DNA from: Caldisericaceae bacterium
GTDB taxonomy: Bacteria; Calditrichota; Calditrichia; Calditrichales; Calditrichaceae
Reading direction: 5' to 3'
DNA length: 12,759 nucleotides
NCBI GenBank assembly: GCA_021160885.1
Contig: JAGHBR010000408.1
Coordinates: 1 to 12,759 of the forward strand
Shown here one piece after another: positions 1 through 6,343 of this stretch. Both the position numbers and the translations under genes were made by a program. Positions within the stretch are counted from its first letter, which is position 1. The number at the start of each line of letters is the position of its first letter. Below the pieces are notes generated by a model that ran no database searches, was not told where the DNA came from, and saw nothing but the letters and a program-made list of their open reading frames with translations.

Positions 1-1041
1 ATTCAGGACAGGGCATTAAATCACGCCATTTTTCAGGCTTACGGTAACTTGATTCACAGTGGCGAATATCCGATTTACGTGCTTTACCTGGAAATGGATC
101 CGGGGCTGGTGGATGTAAATGTGCATCCCACCAAAATGGAAGTGCGATTTTCCAATGACCGCAGTCTTTACTACTTTGTGATCAGCACGGTACGTAAAGT
201 GTTAAACGACGAAGGCGTGATTCCCGAATTCAGCACTACACCCGAGGGCAGCGCCCTGAAGCAGGTGATCGATAAAAGTGAGCAGCCCCGCCAGATTATT
301 GCCGAGATGCGTCATAAAAAACGCTACATGGGGCGTTACAGTGGCGGCGCGCAATTGAGTTTAACCTATTTTGAGCCGGAGCCACAAAAAGAGACCGAAA
401 ATGCGTCCACACAGCCCTCAACCTTAGAAACCATGCTGCCTGAAACGCGCCAGCAACCGCACTTTGCAGGTGATGTACAGTTTTGGCAATTACACAACCG
501 GTACATCATCTCCGAAATTAAAAGCGGCATGGTGATTATTGACCAACATGTGGCGCACGAACGCATTCTTTTTGAGCGGACTCTTAAAGCCCTGCAAAAA
601 CAAGGTGGCGTTGGCGGACAAAAATTATTGTTCCCGCAAAAGATTACGCTTAATTACGATGACTTCATGGTTTTTAAAGAAATACATGAAGTCCTGAACA
701 AAATCGGTTTTAGCATCAAGGTTTTTAGCGGCACAACCATCGTCATTGAGGCCATGCCGGCTGATGTTAAAGTAGGCCGCGAATCGCAGATTTTACTGGA
801 CATCATTGATTATTACCGCAATGAACCTTTACACGATTTTGACCATCTGCACAAGGTGGCCGCTGCTTTTGCCTGTAAAAACGCTGTTAAATCCGGCGAA
901 AAATTAAGTCAGGCCGAAATGCAAAACCTGGTGGATCAGTTGTTCGCCTGCGAAACGCCTTTCTTCTGTCCCCATGGACGCCCGGTTATTGTGACCATTG
1001 ACCTGGAAGAGTTGGATCGCAAATTTAAACGAATTCCCTGA
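1..1041 (+). CDS. mutL: DNA mismatch repair protein MutL, C-terminal part (5' end outside window)
   Basis: The frame is open from base 1 (IQDRALNHAIF...), so this is the last 346 residues of a longer protein; the TTG at 49 is internal and not a start. The end of the transducer domain is visible as DVNVHPTKMEVRF (about 38-50). A variable linker follows, then the dimerisation/endonuclease domain. It carries DQHVAHER (181-188) with E192, matching the metal-binding DQHA(X)2E(X)4E motif except Val for Ala at 184. The other nuclease motifs are present: ACK (291-293), CPHGRP (323-328) and a terminal FKR (342-344). It should therefore be a nicking-type MutL that couples MutS mismatch recognition to strand incision. 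miaA starts 1 nt after its stop, an arrangement also found in enterobacteria (mutL-miaA). Identification is secure; nuclease activity is inferred from motifs. Confidence 0.96.
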   Translation: MQDRALNHAIFQAYGNLIHSGEYPIYVLYLEMDPGLVDVNVHPTKMEVRFSNDRSLYYFVISTVRKVLNDEGVIPEFSTTPEGSALKQVIDKSEQPRQIIAEMRHKKRYMGRYSGGAQLSLTYFEPEPQKETENASTQPSTLETMLPETRQQPHFAGDVQFWQLHNRYIISEIKSGMVIIDQHVAHERILFERTLKALQKQGGVGGQKLLFPQKITLNYDDFMVFKEIHEVLNKIGFSIKVFSGTTIVIEAMPADVKVGRESQILLDIIDYYRNEPLHDFDHLHKVAAAFACKNAVKSGEKLSQAEMQNLVDQLFACETPFFCPHGRPVIVTIDLEELDRKFKRIP

Positions 1042-1042
1042 C

Positions 1043-1972
1043 ATGCAGCGCAAAGTGCACTTTATTGTTGGACCAACCGGTATTGGCAAAACATTTCTTT
1101 CTAAACTGATTGCCGAAAAAGCAGACGTTGAAATCGTCTCGGCTGATTCCCGTCAAATTTACCGCTACATGGACATCGGCACGGCCAAACCGGAGGCGGA
1201 ATTCCGCAAGCAAGTCCCCCATCACTTTATTGACATCTGTGATCCCGATGATTATTACAGCGCCGGCATGTTCGGCAAGGAAGCGCGTTCTTCCATTGAT
1301 CAGATTTTTAAAAAGGGAAAAATTCCATTAGTGGTAGGCGGTTCGGGCTTTTACATCAAGGCATTGGTAGATGGTATTTTTGAACTGGATGCTAAAGACG
1401 AAACCGTCCGCCAACAGCTTGAAGAACAGCTTAAAAACGAGGGCTTGCCTAAACTTTACAAGGAACTTCAATCCGTTGATCCGGAGTACGCGGCCAAAAT
1501 CAGCCTCAACGATAGGCAGCGCATTTTACGCAGCCTGGAAGTCTTCCGCATTACCGGAAAGCCATTTTCCTATTTTCATCAACAAAAACCAGAACCGGCC
1601 GCATTTAAACCCGTGTTCTGGGGATTAACCATGGAACGCCAGGCGCTTTACCAGCGCATCAACCAGCGGGTAGACGAAATGCTGTCTTTGGGACTGGTTG
1701 ACGAGGTAAAAATGATTCTGGAAAAAGGCTACAGCCCAAAATTAAACTCGCTTAACACCGTGGGTTACAAAGAGGTAATCGCTTATTTACAGAATCAATT
1801 AACTTTTGCAGAAATGGTTGAACAAATCAAACGCAACTCACGCCGCTATGCCAAACGTCAGTTAACCTGGTTCCGCGCCGACGAACGCATTCAATGGTTT
1901 AATGTTGAGAAAATCGATGATTTTAAATCGTTAAAACAAAAAATCATTCGGATTATAAAACTAACGGATTAA
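1043..1972 (+). CDS. miaA: tRNA dimethylallyltransferase MiaA
   Basis: It encodes a 309-residue enzyme that transfers the dimethylallyl group from DMAPP to N6 of A37 in tRNAs reading UNN codons. Visible motifs are the P-loop GPTGIGKT (10-17), DSRQIYRYMDIGTAKP (35-50), HHFIDICDPDDYYSAG, the PLVVGGSGFYIKAL segment, NDRQRILRSLEVFRITGKPFS, and the C-terminal NTVGYKEVIAYL and RNSRRYAKRQLTWFR. Length is normal for the family. I chose ATG 1043 because the protein then begins directly before the first beta strand and P-loop. An in-frame upstream start at 998 would add 15 residues wholly inside mutL. The 1-nt gap after mutL implies co-transcription and probably translational coupling, since no strong Shine-Dalgarno precedes this ATG. 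Confidence 0.97.
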   Translation: MQRKVHFIVGPTGIGKTFLSKLIAEKADVEIVSADSRQIYRYMDIGTAKPEAEFRKQVPHHFIDICDPDDYYSAGMFGKEARSSIDQIFKKGKIPLVVGGSGFYIKALVDGIFELDAKDETVRQQLEEQLKNEGLPKLYKELQSVDPEYAAKISLNDRQRILRSLEVFRITGKPFSYFHQQKPEPAAFKPVFWGLTMERQALYQRINQRVDEMLSLGLVDEVKMILEKGYSPKLNSLNTVGYKEVIAYLQNQLTFAEMVEQIKRNSRRYAKRQLTWFRADERIQWFNVEKIDDFKSLKQKIIRIIKLTD

Positions 1973-1992
1973 ATTATTCATCTTTTTTAACC

Positions 1993-2009
1993 AGCCGGTT
2001 CAACCGGCT
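1993..2009. other. GC-rich hairpin between convergent genes
   Basis: Perfect 8-bp inverted repeat AGCCGGTT-C-AACCGGCT, centred on the stop codon of the minus-strand exporter gene and 20 nt past the miaA stop. In RNA it would form a 6-bp stem with a TTCAA loop. It lies where two convergent transcripts meet, so it could stabilise or help end both messages. Neither strand has a T-run after the stem, so it is not a canonical intrinsic terminator. Confidence 0.45.
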
Positions 2010-3025
2010 AACAGCAAACCAATTCCCCCAACCACCAGACCAACCAGAACATTAATAACCTTTAAAATTACAAATCCTTTTTTAGAGACCGCCAATAGGG
2101 GCAAGGTTCCATGTCCATCCTGTACAATCGAGCTGGCTAACAAGATGCTAAAAGGAATTGCTCCGCTGGCAAACAAGGTCACGAAAACCATGTGTGGCCC
2201 TGATTCAGGAATGATACCGACCAGAACAGCGATCAGCAAAATGGTGAATAAATTGCTTTGAATCCAGGCTTGCAAATCCAAATAATTTTCCAGAAAATGA
2301 ATGACCAGTAAAGCGCCAAAGGTCCACAAAAATATATTAAGCAAATGGCGTTTTAACACATGTTCCCAGAGGTGTTCTTCCAGAAAATGGTCCGGAACAG
2401 TAACAACAACAAACAGAGCAAATAAAGAACTAATAAACAAAGTGACTTTTACCCAGTTCCAGCTTTTTGGGCCAATCGTTTGACTAAGCAAACCAAATAG
2501 GAAAATAGACATCATTCCTATAAGTAAAGCCCTCGGAAAATTGATATTTTTCAACTGAGGCAGCAGTTGATTTTTTTGAAGGCAATGACAAACTTCCGGT
2601 TGGTGTAATTTCAATTCATGTTCTACACCAGACAGCAGAACATCCTGTCTTTTATAAACAAGATCAACCAGGTAGCCGCTTAAAATTGCTACAATAAACA
2701 AAACAATATTCAATAATAATGCTTTTATGGGAAATAACGAAAACATTACATAGGCTTCATCGCCGCTGGTAGCAATCATCGTGGCGACCAGCGCGCCAAA
2801 GCTCATTAATCGATGTGAATAGAGTGAAACAACCGTAAAAGCGCCCAGACAGCCCGGGATAATGCCTAAAAATGTACCCAATAAATATTGTCTAAAACGA
2901 TTTTGCAGAAAAGATTGCTGCCACTTACCATGGGTTTGCACGTTAATATATTCGATTAAAAGCATCATAATAAAAACAAAACTGGTAATTAATAATGCGT
3001 GCTTTGTAATCCCGACCAGAAACAT
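2000..3025 (-). CDS. Putative heavy-metal exporter, ArsP_2-like 10-TM permease
   Basis: It encodes a 341-residue integral membrane protein. About ten hydrophobic segments fall in two halves separated by a soluble loop (about 122-165) that contains HQPEVCHC (141-148), a plausible metal-binding patch. Each half carries a related unit. The first starts at GIIPGC (54-59) with SGDEAYVMF at 87-95; the second starts at GIIPES (270-275) with VQDGHGTLPLL at 301-311. Acidic and His residues inside the membrane segments (D89, E90, H278, D303, H305) are candidate ion ligands. This resembles the family annotated as putative manganese or arsenic exporters (ArsP_2, 10-TM heavy-metal exporter); the substrate cannot be told from sequence. 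ATG 3025 is preceded by GAGAGG at good spacing. It stands alone at the left end of the minus-strand run, behind its own 245-nt spacer, and is convergent with miaA. Confidence 0.7.
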   Translation of the reverse strand: MFLVGITKHALLITSFVFIMMLLIEYINVQTHGKWQQSFLQNRFRQYLLGTFLGIIPGCLGAFTVVSLYSHRLMSFGALVATMIATSGDEAYVMFSLFPIKALLLNIVLFIVAILSGYLVDLVYKRQDVLLSGVEHELKLHQPEVCHCLQKNQLLPQLKNINFPRALLIGMMSIFLFGLLSQTIGPKSWNWVKVTLFISSLFALFVVVTVPDHFLEEHLWEHVLKRHLLNIFLWTFGALLVIHFLENYLDLQAWIQSNLFTILLIAVLVGIIPESGPHMVFVTLFASGAIPFSILLASSIVQDGHGTLPLLAVSKKGFVILKVINVLVGLVVGGIGLLLAG

Positions 3026-3114
3026 GATATTATCCTCTCACACAGTTATCCCAACCATCACTAATCCTGCTATTTTTCAAAAGTTAAATAAGAAACCTTT
3101 GAAAAACGCAATAA

Positions 3115-3133
3115 AAATAAGTTAAACTTATTT
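3115..3133. promoter_or_regulatory. Perfect 9-1-9 palindrome, candidate operator of the exporter gene
   Basis: AAATAAGTT-A-AACTTATTT is a perfect inverted repeat of 9-bp arms with a 1-bp centre, 90 nt upstream of the exporter start. Nineteen-bp palindromes are the usual box size for Fur- and DtxR/MntR-family metal regulators, though these bases do not match their consensus sequences. A degenerate half copy (AAGTTAAATAAG) lies at 3081-3092, closer to the gene. Function is inferred from symmetry and position only; the AT-rich setting makes chance symmetry possible. Confidence 0.4.
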
Positions 3134-3179
3134 AGAGACCTTTAAAAATATTTAGGATTCTCCAAACCATTCAACTTAG

Positions 3180-3204
3180 GGATTCCCGCTTGCGCGGGGA
3201 TGAC
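3180..3204. repeat. REP-like GC-rich hairpin repeat unit
   Basis: Within an AT-rich spacer lies a sharply GC-rich inverted repeat: ATTCCCGC (3182-3189), loop TTGC, GCGGGGAT (3194-3201), with one mismatch, followed by GAC. On the minus strand it starts GTCATCCCCGC and ends GCGGGAATCCC. This is the general form of short palindromic repeats dispersed in many bacterial genomes (GTCATTCCCGCG-type). Only one copy is in the window, so repeat status rests on resemblance. No T-run follows on either strand, so it is unlikely to be a standard terminator. Confidence 0.5.
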
Positions 3205-3270
3205 ATTCTTAATGTATTTATTTGCTGCGCGTCTCTTATTAATAAATTTATCTTTTAGAAAACATTAACC

Positions 3271-3921
3271 TTAACTGAATTTCTTCGCTTTAAATAGACG
3301 CAAAGTGTCCATAAACCAGAGATGTTCTTCAAACATTTCAAAGCCCCAGGTTTTTAATTGCTCTTTCCAGTTTATTTTGATGTATTCAAAGGCCAGCGGA
3401 CACTCAATCGCCTTAAAACCAACCCTGAACCAGAGCGGTTTTTTTGCAAATTCAAATTCATTAAAATCCAGCACAATCAACTGACCATCTGCCTTTAAAA
3501 CGCGGTAAGCATTATCAATGATCTTCTTACGATTTTCCTGAGTAAAACCATGAAACACAAAAGACATGAACACTTTGTCGAATTCGTTTTCAAAAGGCAA
3601 AGGTTCTAAAATGCTCTGTTGATGCAAACGAATATTCTTAAATTTTCCGCAGTTCTTTTCAAACTGCTCAGCCATCTCCTGGCCAATGTCCACGCCAACA
3701 ATCCGCCCTTCAAGATTCAAATATTCAGCCATCAGGCAATCGTTTTTGCCGGTACCACAGCCTAAATCTAAAATAGCATCCCGGGGCTGAATATCCAGCA
3801 GGGCAATAGCCGATTTTAAAAAACGGCCGTATTTCCCCAAACTGCCCCAGTTCAGGATCTGATCATAAAAGCGGGCGGTTAAGCCGCGAACTTCGACTTT
3901 GGAAACTGACTGGTCTAACAT
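3271..3921 (-). CDS. Class I SAM-dependent methyltransferase, UbiE-like
   Basis: It encodes 216 residues with a Rossmann methyltransferase fold. SAM-binding motif I is LDLGCGTGK (51-59), the acidic loop after strand 2 is VGVDIG (75-80), and VLKADGQLIVLDF (141-153) ends the core. The N-terminal LTARFYDQ (14-21) resembles the start of UbiE/COQ5-type and related small-molecule methyltransferases. The substrate is unknown. The start at ATG 3921 is set by GGGAG 8 nt upstream and lies 1 nt after the stop of the NifX-like gene; a GTG at 3939 would overlap that gene and lacks such a site. It is the last gene of the long minus-strand run. Linkage to a NifX-like protein and a radical SAM enzyme hints at a cofactor or metal(loid) substrate, but this is inference. 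Confidence 0.85.
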   Translation of the reverse strand: MLDQSVSKVEVRGLTARFYDQILNWGSLGKYGRFLKSAIALLDIQPRDAILDLGCGTGKNDCLMAEYLNLEGRIVGVDIGQEMAEQFEKNCGKFKNIRLHQQSILEPLPFENEFDKVFMSFVFHGFTQENRKKIIDNAYRVLKADGQLIVLDFNEFEFAKKPLWFRVGFKAIECPLAFEYIKINWKEQLKTWGFEMFEEHLWFMDTLRLFKAKKFS

Positions 3922-3922
3922 G

Positions 3923-4315
3923 TTACAATCTCCCGTCACAGGATTCTAATTTATTAGTTTCGCTATTAAAACATTTGAAATTGCTGTAATCCCCGTTCAA
4001 CAATTTGCCAACAGCATCTTCAATGCTGGTAATTTTGGTAATCAGCGGTTTTTTACCTTTTTGTAACAATTTAGGCATGGAATGCAGGCCCATGCTGCGA
4101 GCTAAGAAAATATCACAATCACTAAGAAGTTTCATGATATTTTGGGTCTGGCCATGTTCGTATTCATGATGATCATTTTTCACAAAAGGATTCTCTCTAA
4201 CTTCGTCCGAAGTAATTTGCCCATCTTGGACCTCAAAAATTTTGTATAATCGGCTTTCGCCAAAATGCCCACTCCGAATGTTCTGTAAATCGTCTGTTCC
4301 TACTGCTAACTTCAT
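3923..4315 (-). CDS. NifX/NifB-family (Fe-Mo cofactor-type) protein with His-rich loop
   Basis: It encodes 130 residues with the ribonuclease H-like fold of the dinitrogenase iron-molybdenum cofactor family. It opens with MKLAVGTDD, then SGHFGESRLYKIFEV (15-29), and the typical second half SDCDIFLARSMG...MPKLLQKGKKPLITKITSIEDAV (about 65-102). In place of the usual metal-ligand loop it has DHHEYEH (48-54), and Cys residues at 67, 115 and 126. Members bind metal-sulfur clusters or act as carriers. No nitrogenase gene is visible here, so nitrogen fixation is not implied. ATG 4315 has AAGGG 7 nt upstream. A 109-nt spacer separates it from the radical SAM gene and its stop touches the following methyltransferase start, so it may have its own promoter. 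A short C-terminal tail with Cys126 is unusual for the family. Confidence 0.8.
   Translation of the reverse strand: MKLAVGTDDLQNIRSGHFGESRLYKIFEVQDGQITSDEVRENPFVKNDHHEYEHGQTQNIMKLLSDCDIFLARSMGLHSMPKLLQKGKKPLITKITSIEDAVGKLLNGDYSNFKCFNSETNKLESCDGRL
3930..3934 (-). promoter_or_regulatory. Ribosome binding site that fixes the methyltransferase start
   Basis: Minus-strand GGGAG lies 8 nt before ATG 3921, inside the last codons of the NifX-like gene. It favours ATG 3921 over the in-frame GTG 3939 and indicates translational coupling across the 1-nt stop/start gap. Confidence 0.6.
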
Positions 4316-4424
4316 CTATTATCCCTTCTCTTGTTCAACGTTCTCACTCAATCATGAACCCTGATTTCTTAATTTATTTCCCTATTTGATGACTATTTAA
4401 AAGTTTAGATACAACGAATAAATA

Positions 4425-5357
4425 CTAACGTAAGGAATAAAAGAATCCTCTTCCCTGTAAGGTAACTTTTATCTTGCCCTGAGCCTCAAGCACGTCTAAA
4501 TATTTATTGATCTCATTGATGTGCAGATTTAAAATTTCAGCCAAATCTTCCAGAGTGCTGGGACGTCTGGCAATCGTTTCTAAAATGGCAGATTCAATAT
4601 CATTTCGATAGGCGCCAGTCATTTTCCTGTTAACTGGTTTTGCAATAATTTCGGCATTTGGTAATTGCCAGAATTCTAAAATTTGCTTTAATTCACTACG
4701 TGTGGCGGCGCGAATAGTTGAAATTGCGCCAGGTCTATCAAGAGTATTTAATTGCACACCATCTGGTTTTATTTTTAAAATGGCTTCTTTTAAAGCGAGT
4801 AAATCTTGTTGCTTATCATTAATTCCTGGCACAATGAAAACTTCCAAATAGATTAAACCAGAAAATTCTTTCCGGAATGCAATTAAGCCTTCAATAATTT
4901 GTTCAATTTTTAACTCAGGATGTGGTCGATTAATTTTCTTAAAAGCCCTGTTCAGGGCAGCATCTAATGAAGGTAATACCAGATCAGCAGATAAAATTTG
5001 TTCTCGTACCTGTTTATCATAAAATAATGTGCCATTGGTTAAAATTGCTGTTTTATATCCATCTTTTCTACTATTCAGATAGTTGAGAATTTCCCCTATT
5101 CCTAAATGCAAAGTTGGTTCACCTGAGCCAGAAAAAGTAACGGTATCGGGAGTCGTATGATTATTCAAATAATGTTCTAATTCTTCAATTACATTTTTAG
5201 TAGGTACCCATTCCTTTCGGTCGAGTGTTAAATTAGTTGTTTTACCACATTCACAATAAATACAATTTAGAGTACAGGTTTTGTAAGGCACTAAATCAAT
5301 CCCCAATGAAATTCCAAGCCGCCTAGAGGGAACCGGGCCGAATAAATATTTGTACAT
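4425..5357 (-). CDS. Radical SAM protein with C-terminal winged helix (COG0731-like)
   Basis: It encodes 310 residues. The N-terminal FGPVPSRRLGISLGID (6-21) and the Fe-S motif CTLNCIYC (C28, C32, C35) with an extra C37 are typical of the stand-alone family related to wyosine-type radical SAM proteins (COG0731). SAM-contact elements FSGSGEPTLH (75-84) and ILTNGT (105-110) follow. Residues about 255-305 form a winged-helix-like tail (SAILETIARRPSTLEDLAEIL...), an arrangement seen in uncharacterised homologues. The reaction is unknown. ATG 5357 is preceded by TGGAG, and the gene begins 14 nt after the permease pair. Sampled 60-nt lines of the gene (4801, 4861, 5041) are only about 28-30% GC, against about 47-60% in lines of mutL, the sirtuin-proximal permease and the MBL gene, so it may have been acquired separately. 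Confidence 0.85.
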   Translation of the reverse strand: MYKYLFGPVPSRRLGISLGIDLVPYKTCTLNCIYCECGKTTNLTLDRKEWVPTKNVIEELEHYLNNHTTPDTVTFSGSGEPTLHLGIGEILNYLNSRKDGYKTAILTNGTLFYDKQVREQILSADLVLPSLDAALNRAFKKINRPHPELKIEQIIEGLIAFRKEFSGLIYLEVFIVPGINDKQQDLLALKEAILKIKPDGVQLNTLDRPGAISTIRAATRSELKQILEFWQLPNAEIIAKPVNRKMTGAYRNDIESAILETIARRPSTLEDLAEILNLHINEINKYLDVLEAQGKIKVTLQGRGFFYSLR

Positions 5358-5371
5358 TTTGTCTCCAGAAT

Positions 5372-5887
5372 TTAGATTTTTTCTAATAGCAGTCCTTCAA
5401 GAATCGCCCCAATGATCATATAAATTGTAAGTACAATAAAAAACTTCAGGCCAAAATAATAAATCATCAAGGGAATAAAAGGAATTTTTATTGCCCTACT
5501 GTAAATGAACCCTGCAATCAAGCCCTCACGCATGCCATGATTTTTTAAATCTTTCAACAAAGGATACCAGGCGTAAACCGAACCATGGCTAATAATTCCC
5601 AAAATAATGGCAAGTAACCATCCTTTCCAACCCGACTCTTTGCCCATCAGCTTTTTTACTTTTTGCGGCTTAAGAAAATAGTTTATTAAGGCCATGATCA
5701 ACCAAACAAAAATCAGCACGGGAATTAGATCGACAAACAAATGTCCGCTAATTTCTAATGATTTCAAGGTTTTTTGAGGTTCAAACAAATAAGCCCCAGC
5801 ATAAATCAGAAGCATCGCTGTTAAAAAATAGTACCTGCCCTTACCTCTTTGGGGCTGGATTTTATTTTCGTTTTGATTTTTTTCCAT
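5372..5887 (-). CDS. Half-size permease, second of a pair (DUF318/ArsP-type)
   Basis: It encodes a 171-residue membrane protein with a charged N-terminus (1-18) and about four to five hydrophobic segments (about 20-34, 50-72, 88-105, 125-145, 147-167). The core GIISHGSVYAWYPLLKDL (97-114) followed by GLIAGFIYSRAIKIPFIPL aligns with GSILAGNAVNSYIIGGELLKD of the upstream partner. The two are therefore diverged copies of one fold unit, together equal in length to one full-size COG0701 permease. The Cys motif typical of ArsP-type arsenic permeases (TPLCSC-like) is absent, so arsenic export should not be assumed. The start lies 4 nt after the partner's stop with only a weak ribosome site (TGGGT), suggesting coupled translation and a heterodimer. 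The substrate is unknown. Confidence 0.7.
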   Translation of the reverse strand: MEKNQNENKIQPQRGKGRYYFLTAMLLIYAGAYLFEPQKTLKSLEISGHLFVDLIPVLIFVWLIMALINYFLKPQKVKKLMGKESGWKGWLLAIILGIISHGSVYAWYPLLKDLKNHGMREGLIAGFIYSRAIKIPFIPLMIYYFGLKFFIVLTIYMIIGAILEGLLLEKI

Positions 5888-5891
5888 TGAT

Positions 5892-6341
5892 TTAACCCAA
5901 AATTTTCAACGTTATAACGGTTGCAATAGCCACTAAAAAACTGAGCACAAAACTTAAAAAGTTACGTTTTATGGCAAACGACTTTCCTAAAAAAGCCACT
6001 TCAGCAGGAAACTGTACAACTCCAATCGTAACCCAGGTAACTAAAAAAGCCGTAACCGCGTAAAGGCTCACCCCGTCTTTTAACAATTCACCACCAATGA
6101 TGTAACTGTTTACTGCATTTCCTGCCAGAATGCTACCAGCCACAGAACCCATGAAGGTGTCTTTAAAGATATTTCCTGTAAAGATTTGCCTTAAAAATGT
6201 GTTAGGAATAAAATTGCGGTAAAGTCCAAAAAGCAATAAAACACCGACAATAATCGGCAAAGCCTGCCCAATATTCACAGCAGCCTTTTGCAAAGTAGCT
6301 ACAAATGATGTGGCAGCTGGCTTTGATTGGTTTTTAGTCAT
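5892..6341 (-). CDS. Half-size permease, first of a pair (DUF318/ArsP-type)
   Basis: It encodes a 149-residue membrane protein with hydrophobic segments at about 24-41, 64-82, 93-112 and 128-147. The conserved stretch is GSILAGNAVNSYIIGGELLKD (69-89), then AFLVTWVTIGVVQFPAEVAFLG (98-119), the permease motif it shares with the next gene. ATG 6341 is chosen because AAGG lies 10 nt upstream and it starts 2 nt after the sirtuin stop; the in-frame TTG at 6347 would overlap that stop and has poorer spacing. It is probably one half of a two-subunit transporter. Insertion of a split permease directly behind a sirtuin gene is unusual. No metal-binding Cys or His cluster is visible. Confidence 0.7.
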   Translation of the reverse strand: MTKNQSKPAATSFVATLQKAAVNIGQALPIIVGVLLLFGLYRNFIPNTFLRQIFTGNIFKDTFMGSVAGSILAGNAVNSYIIGGELLKDGVSLYAVTAFLVTWVTIGVVQFPAEVAFLGKSFAIKRNFLSFVLSFLVAIATVITLKILG

Positions 6342-6343
6342 TT

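Noticed and set aside
1973..2009. Bidirectional terminator between miaA and the exporter gene
   Set aside because: The hairpin is real, but no T-run follows it in either transcript; the T-rich stretch lies before the stem on the plus strand.
3061..3150. CRISPR-like short repeats in the spacer (ACCTTTGAAAAA/ACCTTTAAAAAT)
   Set aside because: Only two imperfect copies of an AT-rich motif, with no regular spacers.
3923..4315. Nitrogen fixation locus suggested by NifX-like genes
   Set aside because: No nifHDK, nifB, nifE or nifN is present, and short NifX-like proteins are widespread in non-fixing anaerobes.
5372..6341. Arsenic permease ArsP
   Set aside because: The fold units are related, but the Cys-containing motif that marks arsenic permeases is absent and no arsR or arsC gene is nearby.
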